NCBI RefSeq assembly: GCF_026213295.1
Contig: NC_079415.1
Span: forward strand, 18,283,910 to 18,347,909
From: Gadus chalcogrammus
Taxonomy: Eukaryota; Chordata; Actinopteri; Gadiformes; Gadidae
DNA: 64,000 bases
Direction of reading: 5' to 3'
Shown here: positions 38,624-52,305 of the stretch, piece by piece
Numbering within the stretch: position 1 is the first letter of the stretch
Layout: every line of letters starts with the position of its first letter
Program-made: the position numbers and the translations under genes
Notes under the pieces: model-generated
The model's database searches: none
What the model saw: only the letters and a program-made list of their open reading frames with translations
Told to the model about the DNA's origin: nothing

Positions 38624-38786
38624 AGGGGACATATTGCCGTTTCGAAAATCTGCCCCATATGACATCACTAGTTGAGCAACGTTTCCTTCAGTCCATTGGG
38701 TAGGATGGTAGACTGATCTATCCAGCATTTTCAAAACGGCTTGTTAGGCTAATCACACTCACACCTGGTGAAATAATATGTCTCCT
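38624..38786. mobile_element. 163-bp TTAA MITE
   Basis: The ends AGGGGACATATTGCC and AAATAATATGTCTCCT are inverted repeats flanked by TTAA at 38620-38623 and 38787-38790. The left TTAA is shared with the preceding element. Confidence 0.75.
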
Positions 38787-38790
38787 TTAA

Positions 38791-41559
<2,769 letters not shown>

Positions 41560-42355
41560 CAATCTAATTAGTGCCTGAATACAAATGTGTCCACAGACAT
41601 GGTAACTAACGTATGATAGTAAGCATTATTGGCCCTTAACACTAATATTCAGAAAAAACACTGCCTCAAAAAGCTATTGGCTTAAGCAATACAAGTAGAG
41701 GCATATACTTGAACTTTATACCCTGAACTTTTAAACGTTGCAAACGTGCAACAAAATAATTATATATTTATATGGCATTCAGTCCAATGCTGGAAATATA
41801 TCTGTGGCATTCAGTAGGCCAATGCTGTAATAAAATATGTAAAGTATGACCAAGTGTTTCTTTCTGTTCAATAGATAGAACGTTATCAATCCCCTGTGGG
41901 AGAAATGTGTTAATGTCTGTCCCTATAAAACAATAATGGTAAAAAAATAAATACACGACGGTAACTGCGTAGCCTAAGTCAAACCGTCCAATCTGAAGGC
42001 TCTACTTAACCACGCCCCCTACTCACTTCCACCAATGCAAAGCGAACAGAACTGAGTAGGGGAGGGCGTAGCCTAACTGGTTTGCGAACGACCCAAAGAA
42101 ACGCAACGCAAATTCAATGAGAACATGTATGAGGCTTTAATAAAATCCCGGACGATTTTTAAATTCCGCCACACATTTTTTAAAAGTGTCTCAAAAAGAG
42201 GGCATGTCCGGGCAAAAGACGACGTCTGGTTACCCTACGTACGGGAAACCCATTTGATTCCTAACACTAGTGGCCCAAATTGGTGGGCGCTTCCCTGGTA
42301 ATTTCTCTGCGTGAGAAATACGAAGTGTGTCGTGTGAGCGTGTGCATGGGTTGAA
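41560..42355. repeat. Dispersed repeat, copy A
   Basis: Reverse complement of about 48700-49400. Shared blocks include CCTGTGGGAGAAATGTGTTA with TAACACATTTCTCC, and GCAAAGCGAACAGAACTGAG. Confidence 0.75.
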
Positions 42356-42570
42356 ATAAAACATTCGGGAGTGTGCAATAATACAAATTATTCTAAAGAG
42401 GTCAGAGACTCCGTGCACAGCCCCGCCTTCCCCAGTGAACCAAGAAACCCTGCGCCTTGACGAACGGGGGATTTCTAACCTTTACAAGATGGTCAAATGT
42501 AGATATATAAATGTCCTATAATAATTTTTATAAACTAACTTACGATATAAATAAACGATTGTTTCTTTAA

Positions 42571-43005
42571 AGGCACCCAGTGCAACTTTCGAGGCTTAAA
42601 AATAAACATTCAATTTCTAGTCTTTTTTACACGTAGTAAGTTTCAATAGGCTAACTCCATACCATTACATACCGACATTCAAGCAGCAAAGATGAGACGT
42701 CGTTGTGTGGTGAGAACTGATAGAAAATCGATAACAACAACAATGCCGCCATTTTCTTTATTTTTTGTAACCTACAATAAATAAAGCAGGCTTCCAGTCA
42801 ATGGAAAAATGGCTTCTCCCCACCGGCAATTGTTGTTGTTTACGATTTTCTATCAGTTCTCACCGCACAGCAACGTCTCATCTTTGCTCCTTGAATGTCG
42901 ATATGTAATGGTATGGAGTTATTGAAACTTACTACGTGTAAAAAAGACTAGAAATTGAATGTTTATTTTTCATTGAATGTTTACATAAAGTTGCACTGGG
43001 TGCCT
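42571..43005. mobile_element. 435-bp palindromic TTAA MITE
   Basis: AGGCACCCAGTGCAAC and GTTGCACTGGGTGCCT sit just inside TTAA on both sides (42567-42570 and 43006-43009). The two arms remain similar for nearly 200 bp, so most of the unit is a foldback. Confidence 0.85.
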
Positions 43006-43495
43006 TTAACCCCAAGCCAAACTTGCTGAGTATTTCACCCCGGTGAACAGCTCATCGTTCTCCCCCCTCAATAGAATAAATCGAGCAGTATGCTGCTGGC
43101 TCCCTAAACCAAAACCAAATGTTAGAATTAGTTTTGCTTTACACTACCAAACAAAAGCAGCTTAAATAGCAAAATAACCAAGTTAACTGTGTAATCAATC
43201 CCAACGACTGTAACGTTACGATCTGAAAGCCAGGGTCCACAACCTGTGTTCGCGTTGGTCCATTTATCTAACGTTACAGAATAGCAAATTATCTATATAA
43301 TCGCCACAATTTCGGTAAATATAACCATTTTGACCTCTTAAATTTGAAACTATAGGGCTTAACGGGTGTTCTTAGTTAACGTTACAGCGTCACTAACTGT
43401 AACGTTACCTTATATTGCCTATTACTTTAAAAACGCGCTGCGTAGCGGTTATCAATGAAGTACTGCATAACATTGTGTTGGGAATAGGTATTTTG
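43006..43495. other. Non-coding, nothing recognised
   Basis: The word AACGTTAC recurs several times, but no gene or element end is supported. Confidence 0.35.
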
Positions 43496-43499
43496 GCGC

Positions 43500-43755
43500 C
43501 CCCTCTGGTTGCAGGCGCACACCTGCTCGTTGAGAAGGTGCCGTGCGCAGACGGAGTGAAACCCCCAATGAAGTCCGTAGGTTCACGATACAAACACCCC
43601 GGTGCCTCTCTGCACGGAGCTCCTGGGCCAGATTGTGGTATACCCCCTGTTCTTGTCTCCGTTCATTGATGGGGTGCACCCAAACCCTTCGTCTTCTCCT
43701 TGCCCGCCTACGGCACAGCAGAAGAAGGGCAACCACCCTCTGTCTGGCAACAATT
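43500..43755 (-). pseudogene. PIF/Harbinger transposase N-terminal fragment
   Basis: The minus strand encodes RRRRRVWVHPINERRQEQG followed by VYHNLAQELR. This tryptophan/proline block with YHNL-QEL is the usual N-terminus of animal Harbinger transposases. After it the frame loses resemblance to the family, and the catalytic DDE part is absent. No ATG in the usual position is visible. Confidence 0.5.
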
Positions 43756-44402
43756 GTTCTGTTGAAATAAAAAAAACTCAATAAAATGTAAAATAGCTTG
43801 TGTTCAATTAAAATGGATAACTACTGGCTGCATACATGGCTGCATACATGTAAATGTGTGGCTATGTTAAGGCTATATAGATGGATAGATAGCTACTTTA
43901 TTTGTCCCAATGGGGACCAATAAAGCCATCCAGTAGCTCAATACAATAAATACACACAATAACAATTGGCCTTAAAAGGTGACTGCACTACATATTAAAA
44001 AGGCTTAATAGAAGGTCCTGCACTCATTGGCCCAATCCCGTTTCTTTGCTCACTGTCTCAACCCTACATCTCAACCCTAACCCTTACCCTCATAGCTCAT
44101 GCTCATTGCTACCCCTAACCCCTACCAAATGGGACAACCCTACCCTGTGACGTCATCATGGCCTCCCCGTTCCCCCTAGCAGATAACCAGACCCCTGGTA
44201 ATGTTACAAGAGACAGACTGGCTGCCATTGTCTCGGGCAACGAGCAAGACCCATTATAAAGATGTTTAACCTGAAATGGTATTTATATTTTGTAATTGGC
44301 ATGTTTAAATAAAGTATAAAAAATAAAATATTAATACTATTTGTCCCTCGTAATATACCTTTATTTTGAATGTCACTTAGCTACATGTTAAAGGTGGTAT
44401 TA

Positions 44403-44972
44403 GGGTGCACTCACACTAGGCCATCTGGCCGTTGGGCGTTTTCACACCTAACCGTGCTCAAATGGCCCCATTGTTCTCTGGCCTGCACTCACACTAGGCC
44501 ATCTGGCCGTGGCGTTTGGCCGTCGCAGCTGTGGCCTGGCCACGGAAGGCTCTTGTACATACGTCATCACGTCGTAACACGTCATCACCAAGCGTCCGCT
44601 GCATGGACCATAATAAAGTCTGCTGCCAGTCAGAGTTTTAACAACAATGGACAACAACACAGAGAACACACCAACAGTTGAACCGCTTGACGCGATGTTT
44701 ACCGTTTAATGGGAAAGAAGGCTCGTCGCCTTTATTATGTCCGTGGTCGTCGCATTGACTATACGTCATCCAGCTCAGGTTGCGTAGCCGTGCGTGTGCG
44801 CGTGTCGGTTCATTAGCATCTGTACCGTAGCGGCCCGTGCCGTAGCAGCACACCTCTCCCAAGTGGCCAAACTGGCCCGGCCTGGCCAGACTGGCCACAC
44901 TCACACTGGCAGATTTGAGCACGGTTAGGTGCTAAAACGGCCACGGCCAGATGGCCTAGTGTGAGTGCACCC
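44403..44972. mobile_element. Inverted-repeat MITE, 570 bp
   Basis: GGGTGCACTCACACTAGGCC at the left and its inverse GGCCTAGTGTGAGTGCACCC at the right are perfect, and the similarity continues inward. The end block is repeated once inside near 44484. The flanking trinucleotides TTA and TTG are compatible with a worn Harbinger-type duplication. Confidence 0.75.
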
Positions 44973-45289
44973 TTGGATAATAATCGGTTATGAACAAGAA
45001 CACTTAAGAAGAAACACTTTATTTAAATAAGAAACACTGAACCACACATCTAAAAATACACACACACGCATCTAAAAATACACACACACACACACCTAAA
45101 AATACACACACACACACACACTCTCTCTCTCAGCTTTTGAGAGAATGGTGGAGAATCACATCTTCGTCCTGAAAGACAACGAATAAGAAGGAATTAGGAA
45201 TTATATGCCAGAACTGGTTGATATGGCCATATGTTATGTACAATATATAATAGCTATGTACACAATATAGTACTGCCAAAAAATAAATT

Positions 45290-45432
45290 GATTAACCATG
45301 TAATATTACTAATATAATATATTAGTATATACAATAATACTTATATAATGTTACTAATATAATATAATATATTAGTATATATAATATTACTTATAGAATA
45401 TTACTAATATAATATAATATATTAGTATAAAG
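45290..45432. repeat. AT-rich tandem repeat
   Basis: About three units of ATATTACTAATATAATAT with ATATTAGTATA, themselves palindromic. Confidence 0.8.
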
Positions 45433-45494
45433 CTTATTTTTAACCTGGAGTCACTAGAACATGGAAGATCTGGATATCATACGACATGATATGT

Positions 45495-45650
45495 AGCCCG
45501 GTCTGCAGCCCGGTCGACGGACTTCCGCGGGTCGGGCGGCCCGCGAAAGTCGGCCGCGGACTTTCGCGATCTTCCGCGAAAGTCGGCCGCAGACTTTCGC
45601 GATCTTCCGAGAGTCCGCGGCCGGGCTTCGAAGCCCGCGGCCGAGCTGCA
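45495..45650. repeat. GC-rich interlaced palindromes
   Basis: AAGTCGGCCGCGGACTTTCG, TTCGCGATCTTCCGCGAAAG and CTTCGAAGCCCGCGGCCG form overlapping inverted and direct repeats inside otherwise AT-rich DNA. Confidence 0.75.
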
Positions 45651-45983
45651 GAGTATAATTAATAAAATAATTACTAGTTAATTACAGAGAAAACACTTAC
45701 ATTTGTGTTTTTCCAATCCTGTCGCATCTTTTCGCCCTCCATCTTGTCTAGGATATTTCTTGATTTTCCGTTTTCTCGCAAGGTATTGTGGGAGCAAGTC
45801 AGAACTGAAGCGCTTTGAGTGTGCCCATCGAAAATCTCAATTTTGAGGGGATGTTAGCCCTCCCCCTACCCCTTAAGCTACCTTTAAACTGGTATTGGGA
45901 CATGGCTCCACGGCGCGTGAACGCGCAACAGCGAGGGTTAGGGCTGAGATTTTGAAGCGAGCCAAGTAATGGGATTCAACCAT

Positions 45984-46690
45984 TGAGATTATTGATGTAG
46001 TAGAAGAATAATTGCAAAATATAAAATAAATAAGAAATGACAGTAAATAGAATGATAAAGTGCCCTACAAACTAAGTTGGAAGATCTGCTGCTTGAAAAC
46101 ATACTTTCAATGCGCAGATTATACATTTTTCAAATTATTCAGCCAAAAAGATGGAAAATAAATAAACTAGAATACAATAGGCTACTCACCCTTTGCGTTT
46201 CGTCTCTCTGTTGCGGTTGATTGACAGGTGACTTCCTGATTTTATATTGCAGCGCGACCGTCGCGCCGCCTCCTGTTGGTGCTAGGGGCGGCTTTTGACA
46301 CGCGTGAAATGCGCGGCGCTGCGCTGCGGCGCCGGTGTGTTTAGGCCTTTAAACAAAGTCGTATTAAGTCCCCCAGGGCTTGCTATATATTTTGTATTTG
46401 AAATGCAACGGTCTTTTCGTGGCGACTACGCTCAGAGCAGCTGGAACTGAACAAGAGGAAGGAGGAAAACGGGCTATGAAACAAAATTTGATATTTTTGT
46501 TTATCAGTGTTACAGAGATCATGACGATAGCTGATGTAACGGGAGTCCGGGCGTGTGCAGGACCTAACCGCGCTATATTATCACTGTTCCACTGCGCATA
46601 GACAGTAAAATGTAGCTGAGACGGTATAGGAAATTAAATAAAATGAATGAATGAAATAAAAATAGGCTATTTATTTCAGGTAGCCTATTT
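45984..46690. other. No supported gene
   Basis: The GC-rich block near 46250-46345 ending GGTGTGTTTAGGCC resembles a transposon end. At 46760-46805 the words GCGCCCC... and GTTGAGAAAACATGG resemble one end of a hAT element like that at 7495. Confidence 0.35.
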
Positions 46691-46824
46691 TTTTTTCAAA
46701 AATTTAAAATCCCCCCCCAAAAATGGAATCACGTTCCCAGCGCCCCTCCCTAGGTTGTGCGAACGCCCCCCAGGGGGCGGTACAGCCCCCGTTGAGAAAA
46801 CATGGTCTAGGCCTACACCTGTAC

Positions 46825-47417
46825 CTGCACATTGATGCTGTGGAAGGACTTCCTATTAACATAGTCTCCTTCATTCACTGAAGGAGCTTTAATAGGAATA
46901 TGAGTTCCATCGATGCACCCGATGACACCCGGTAAACCTACAACATTACAAATGTATTTATTTATTTAAATAGTGCACATTATTTATTAAATTAAAACGT
47001 TCCAAGAAACAAATAGGCTACAATATTGCTACTGTTACTTGCAATTCTGTAGAACTCTTCCTTGATTGTTCGTATGGGTCGGTGACTTGGAAACATCACA
47101 AACGTGTAAAGAAAATGTTTCAGTGCCAAAGTCACATTTCTGACAGACCGAGATACGGTTGCCTTTGAAATGTGCTCGGCGTCACCGACGTTGTAAAGAA
47201 AGATGCCATTTGCAAAAAAACGTAGTGCCACACAAATCATTTGTATTGAACTTAAAGCATGCCCCCGGTGTGTTTGACAGTTAACATGGGGGCTGAGAAG
47301 GTGGTCTAAATAAATGATAGATTGCGCTGAAAAACGATAGCGCCCGTGAAGAAAATTATCAGGAAAAGAAAGTATGTCCAACCGGGGTCTTAATAATCGT
47401 TCCTCACGGAGATTCAT
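46825..47417 (-). pseudogene. HARBI1-like PIF/Harbinger transposase, 5' exons only
   Basis: Two exons fit together. Exon 1 (47039-47417 and possibly upstream) encodes RLLRPRLDILSFPDNFL, RYRFSAQSIIYL, ICVALRFFANGIFLYNVGDA and IKEEFYRIA. It is joined by a phase-1 intron (donor GTAACA, acceptor TTGTAG) to exon 2 (46825-46937) with [15 protein letters not shown] and the end [16 protein letters not shown] contains the first catalytic Asp of the HARBI1 nuclease fold. Exon 2 ends at a good donor (CAG|GTACAGG), but the remaining catalytic part is not found to the left, where hAT-like sequence lies. The copy is therefore truncated. Confidence 0.75.
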
Positions 47418-47439
47418 TCTGAGGATCTTGGCCTCTACG

Positions 47440-47632
47440 TCCACGGGGAGCAAGGTACGGTTTATTACTCTGTTTTCTGGGAATAATTGACGCAAGCAGA
47501 AACCAGAAAACAAGCCGTTTTTTCGTTTTGACAAAAAAACGAAAATCAATATTTCTGTTATTTTATTCGTTTTTTGGTTCATACTGAGCGAAACGAATTT
47601 ACCACTCAATATCTGGTTTCCGCCGGTGGGCG
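47440..47632. repeat. Three-copy 190-bp repeat, copy 1
   Basis: Contains ACTCTGTTTTCTGGGAATAA and TACCACTCAATATCTGGTTT. Inverted copies lie at 49570-49698 continued at 51369-51425, and at 51935-52185. It borders the HARBI1-like gene and may be its element end. Confidence 0.75.
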
Positions 47633-48247
47633 GCAGCAGCAGGTTGCGGTGTTGAGTCAGTTTAAGGCCGCCAGGACGATCTTTTTCTCCCCAAAATCTT
47701 TATTTGATGCTTGAGTTGAAACGTTCGTTTTGGAGCACATTAAACGCATATAGACGCTTTCTTCAGTTGGCTGTTTTTAGCCGATTCGATCAAAACGCTA
47801 TAAACTTGGAACAGTGGGGGCAGTGGTTATGGTAAAAACGAAATCGCTATTTTAAACCATTTAAAATGCTAGAAGTAGCCTGACACTTCTTTGGTAGTAC
47901 AATAAGGGTCTTAAGATATAAAACGAGGCATTGAGAACTTTATAAGTGTACAGATTGTTTATTAAAAAGTACATTTTATACACACAATACCATCAGTAGA
48001 TCACCCGTCGACGCCATTTTGTTTTTAAGACTCGATAAGTAGATTGGCGAACACAGAGCTTGCGTGTTGCTGACGGATGTCACAATCTCTGTGTTCGTCA
48101 ATTCCGATTCCGTGACAAAGGGGCGGCAAGTCGCATAGTATGGAGTTGAATCCACACACGTTTTGCCGGCATCAAATAAAGATTTTGGGGAGAAAAAAGA
48201 TCGTCCTGGCGGCCTTAAACTGACTCAACACCGCCACCTGCTGTTGT
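47632..48247. mobile_element. Foldback element of about 615 bp
   Basis: The left arm (GCGGTGTTGAGTCAGTTTAA, then CGCCAGGACGATCTTTTTCT) is the inverse of the right arm (GGCGGCCTTAAACTGACTCA). The arms are at least 75 bp long. No coding frame is present. Confidence 0.8.
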
Positions 48248-48699
48248 GTAGTATGAATCACAGGACATTTATTTGTCACGTGACTTTTGGCACTAATTTT
48301 CCGCCTTGCTGATCCGTGCGCAAATGCAATCCGAGCCGTGCGCAAATGCATTCCGATCCACGCGCAGCTTTCGTGTTCCGTACTTGTAGAATGGTTTTGT
48401 ATACTTGAAGGATTTTTTTTTGTACTTTGTGTACACTGTAAAACATACTGTAGGCTATTTGTTTCTGAAGCAAAATGCATTAGTTTGTGAATGATGTTTT
48501 GTATTTGCAAACCACACTGAGCGTGTGTGTGAATCATTTTGCGTGAGTAAAACACGTTTTGTGTGCGTGTGAATCGTTATGCGTGAGCAAAACACGTTTT
48601 GCGTGTGTGCGGGGTTTTGGCATGAATCTAACTCCATATACAAGTGATTACAACACATTTCTGACAGCTGAACATTGCGCAGGGCTCTCCGTGAGACGC
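48248..48699. other. Non-coding with short direct repeats
   Basis: GTGAATC(A/G)TTATGCGTGAG-like words are repeated about three times near 48530-48605. No gene is supported. Confidence 0.4.
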
Positions 48700-49400
48700 A
48701 CGCAATTCAACCCATGCACACGCTCACACGCCACACAACTTGCGCCGCTATTTAACAGTGGAAGGGTAGGAATCAAATGCGTCCGGGTGAAATTTCAAAA
48801 TCGTCCGGGATTTTATTAAAGCCTCAATACATGTTCACATTTAATTTGAGTTGCGTTCCTCTTGGTCTGTCCCAAACTAGTTGGGCTACGCCCTCCCCTA
48901 CTCAGTTCTGTTCGCTTTGCATTGGTGGAGTAGGGGGAGTGGTTAAGTAAAGCCTTCAGATTGGACGGTTTGACTTTAGAGTTACCGTCATGTTTTGTAT
49001 TAGGCCTATATTTTTTTACCATTATTGTTTCATAGGGACAAACATTAACACATTTCTCCTGCAGGGGATTGATAAAGTTCTATCTATGTAACAGAAGGAA
49101 ACACTTACTCATACTCCATCAAATATTCATGCTCTTGCATACTTTGCACACTTTACCACAGCATTGGCCTTCTGAATGCTACAGATATATTTTTAAGCAT
49201 TGGACTGAATGCCACAAAAATATAATATATGTTTTGCACGTTTGCAACGTTTAAAAGTTCAGGGAAAAGTATATCCCTCTTGTTGCTTAGGCCAATATCC
49301 TTTTGAGGCAGTGTTGTTTCTGAATATTAGTGTTAAGGGCCAATAATGCCTACTATCATACATCAGTCACCATGTCTGTGGACAAATTTGTATGCAGTCA
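48700..49400. repeat. Dispersed repeat, copy B
   Basis: Reverse complement of 41560-42355. Confidence 0.75.
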
Positions 49401-49569
49401 CATATTAATATATCCCCAACAAAATCTCACTCTGAACTCAGTTAAAAAATGGAGAGTCCTACATTGCGCATCTGTTGACCTTTATCCATTTACAGCAAAC
49501 AAATATATTTTTCTTGCTGGAAGAACTTTTATTTGGAAGAGCACAGGGCAACGAAGCACACTAGCCAAT

Positions 49570-49698
49570 AAGAGGACCCGCCCACCGGCGGAAACCAGAT
49601 ATTGAGTGGTAAATTCGTTTTGAGAAGAAGAACCAAAAAACGAATAAACAAACTGAAATTTAGATTTTCGTTTTTTTGGACAAAACGAAAAAACGGCT
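49570..49698. repeat. Three-copy 190-bp repeat, copy 2, left part
   Basis: Inverted relative to 47440-47632 and split by the LINE at 49713-51368; the other part resumes at 51383. Confidence 0.75.
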
Positions 49699-49712
49699 GG
49701 TTTTTGGTTTCT

Positions 49713-51368
49713 CATCTCATTTCTCATCTAATTTTCGTCCGCTTATCCACGGTCGGGTCGCGGGGGGAGCAGCTCAAGCAGGGGGCCCCATACTTCCCTT
49801 TCCCGGGCCACATTGACCAACTCTGACGGGGGGATCCCGAGGCGTTCCCAGGCCAGTGTTGAGATATAATCTCTCCACCTAGTCCCGAGGTCTCCTCCCC
49901 ACTGGACGTGCCTGAAACACCTCCCAATGAAGGCGCCCAGTGGGCATCCTTACCAGATGCCCGAACCACCTCAGCTGACTCCTTTCTAAGTAAAGGAGCA
50001 GCGGCTCTAATCCGAGTTCCTCACGGATGGCTGAGCTTCTCACCCTATCCCTAAGGGAGACGCCAGCCACCCTTCTGAGAAAACTCATCTCGGCCGCTTG
50101 TACCCGCGATCTCGTCCTTTCGGTCATCACCCAGCCCTCATGACCATAGGTGAGGATAGGAACGAAGATCGACCGGTAGATCGAGAGCTTTGCCTTGCGG
50201 CTCAGCTCTCTTTCCGTTACAACGGTGCGGTAAAGCGAACGTAATACCGCCCCCGCTGCTCCGATTCTCCGGCCAATCTCACGCTCCATAGTACCCTCAC
50301 TCGCGAACAAGACCCCGAGGTACTTGAACTCCTTCACTTGGGCTAAGGACTCATTTCCTACCCGGAGTAAGCAATCCATCGGTTTCCTGCTAAGAGTCAT
50401 GGCCTCAGATTTAGCGGTGCTGATCCTCATCCCAGCCGCTTCACACTCGGCCGCCAGCCGATCCAGTGAGTGCTGAAGGTCACAGGCCGATGATCCCATG
50501 AGGACCACATCATCTGCAAAAAGCAGTGACGAGATCCTCAGACCACCGAACTGCAACCCCTCCCCACCACGACTACGCCTCGATATCCTGTCCATGTATA
50601 TCACAAACAGGATTGGTGACAAGGCGCAGCCCTGGCGGAGACCAGCACCCACTGAGAACGAAACTGACTGGCTGCCGAGGACGCGAACACAGCTCTCGCT
50701 TTGGAAGTACAGGGATTGGATGGCCCTGAGGAGAGACCCCCTTACCCCATACTCCCGCAGCACCTCCCACAGTTTCTCCCGGGGGACCCGGTCATACGCC
50801 TTCTCCAGATCCACAAAAACCATGTAGACCGGATGGGCATACTCCCAGGCCCCCACCAGGATCCTTGCGAGAGTGAAGAGCTGGTCCGTAGTTCCACGTG
50901 CGGGGTGAAAACCGCATTGTTCCTCTTCAATTTGAGGTTCGACGATCGGCCGAACCCTCCTTTCCAGCACCTTGGAGTATACTTTACCAGGGAGGCTGAG
51001 AAGTGTGATACCCCGGTAATTGGCACACACTCTCTGGTCCCCCTTTTTAAACAGGGGAACCACCACCCCGGTTTGCCACTCCTTTGGCACTGTACCCGAC
51101 TCCCACGCGATGTTGAATAGGCGTGTCAACCATGACAGCCCCTCAACACCCAGAGCCTTTAGCATTTCTGGCTGGATCTCATCAATCCCTGGGGCTTTGC
51201 CCCTGCGGAGATGTTTGACTACCTCAGTGACCTCCACCAGGGAAATTGACGACGAAACACCATCAACCTCGAGCTCTGCCTCCAACATAGAGGGCGTGTT
51301 ATTCGGATTCAGGAGTTCCTCAAAGTGTTCCTTCCAACGTCCGACGACCTCCTCAGTTGAGGTCAACA
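49713..51368 (-). mobile_element. 5'-truncated Rex3/RTE-like LINE with 14-bp duplication
   Basis: GGTTTTTGGTTTCT occurs at 49699-49712 and 51369-51382, a 14-bp target duplication. The LINE reads on the minus strand and ends in GATGAGAAATGAGATG, the GATG-type tail of Rex3/RTE elements. Confidence 0.9.
49879..51366 (-). pseudogene. LINE reverse transcriptase
   Basis: About 495 uninterrupted residues cover the reverse transcriptase and the start of the C-terminal region. Motifs are LRRGKAPGIDEIQPEML, FKKGDQRVCANYRGITLLS, motif A FVDLEKAYDRVPRE, motif B GLRQGCALSPILF, catalytic FADDVVLMGS and KEFKYLGV. The C-terminus has RDRVRSSAIREELG and LRWFGHLVRMPTGR. The endonuclease domain is missing because of 5' truncation; the frame has no ATG at its start. 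A frameshift near 49885 separates the last part (RDYIS and LLELLPPRP in another frame). The long open frame suggests a fairly recent insertion. Confidence 0.88.
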
Positions 51369-51382
51369 GGTTTTTGGTTTCT

Positions 51383-51934
51383 GCTTATGTCAATTATTCC
51401 CAGAAAACAGAGTAATAAAACGTTGCTCCGAGCGCTCTCGTAGAAAAGGACATGCCATTTCTAACACTTTCTTCTGTCGGAGAGCTGCCTTCAGCCTTAT
51501 AGACAACAGACTCAGAGTAGGTCTAACCACCTCCTGACTCGAGTAGGTTAGACCCACGGCATGTGTTGCCGCAGGAACTAACTCTCGGTTGCGCTGAACC
51601 TGCTACCTGAAACGGAAAACCCAGAGTTTCCACTAACTCAGAGCGAACAAACTCGGGGTTGCCTCAAAACCAGCTACCTGAAACAGGGCTCTGGGCTCAC
51701 CCTGACTGGTGTAAAGGCCCCATAGCATTTGTAGGGCTCTTCTGACGCCTCTCTCATCACCAACGATAGGCTTTTGTCATCGAGGAATTGAATAACTCTG
51801 CGTAGCATTCTCTGTTGTTTACAGGGTCTACGTCCCAAAGTTCATAGTTATTTTCATCTCCATCAATAACTAACCTATGCCATCTTCCTCCTGTATCACG
51901 CCTTGGGCCTTAACCTCTTGGGCTCTCCATTCTA
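51383..51934. other. Element remainder without supported gene
   Basis: The first 40 bp complete the split 190-bp repeat (copy 2). The rest, with CTCGGGGTTGCCTC-like words, has no recognised coding content. Confidence 0.4.
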
Positions 51935-52185
51935 GACCCGCCCACCGTCGGAAACCAGATATTGAGTGGTAAATTCGTTTCGCTCAGTAAGAACCAAAAA
52001 ACGAATAAACGAACTGAAATATTGATTTTCGTTTTTTTGACAAAACGTAGAAACGAATAAGCGAACTGAAATTTTGATTCTCGTTTTCTTGTCAAAACGA
52101 AAAAACGAAAAAACGGCTTGTTTTCTGGTTTCTGCTTGCGTCAATTATTCCCAGAAAACAGAGTAATAAAACGTACCTTGCTCCA
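51935..52185. repeat. Three-copy 190-bp repeat, copy 3
   Basis: Same orientation as copy 2 and inverted to copy 1. It contains an internal duplication of the CGTTTTTTTGACAAAACG segment. Confidence 0.75.
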
Positions 52186-52305
52186 TTTGTATGGGCAGAG
52201 GATGGGGATGATGTCTTATGTCTTATACCTTTATCGCTTAAAAGTGAGTGAAAAACATTACCTCTCTGTTCTGTGCCATGGTCTGATCTGATACACTTGA
52301 TTGTA

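Larger units (their letters stand above)
44025..45983. mobile_element. Candidate inverted-repeat element
   Basis: The left end (CATTGGCCCAATCCCGTT, then CTCAACCCTAACCCT) is an imperfect inverse of the right end (AGGGTTAGGGCTGAGA, then TGGGATTCAACCATTG). The element 44403-44972 is inserted in it. A short frame beginning MASPFPLADNQTPG near 44159, followed by AATAAA at about 44310, may be a relic of an internal gene. Confidence 0.45.

Noticed and set aside
50498..51120. Plus-strand frames at 50.5-51.4 kb
   Set aside because: They are shadows of the LINE reverse transcriptase on the minus strand.
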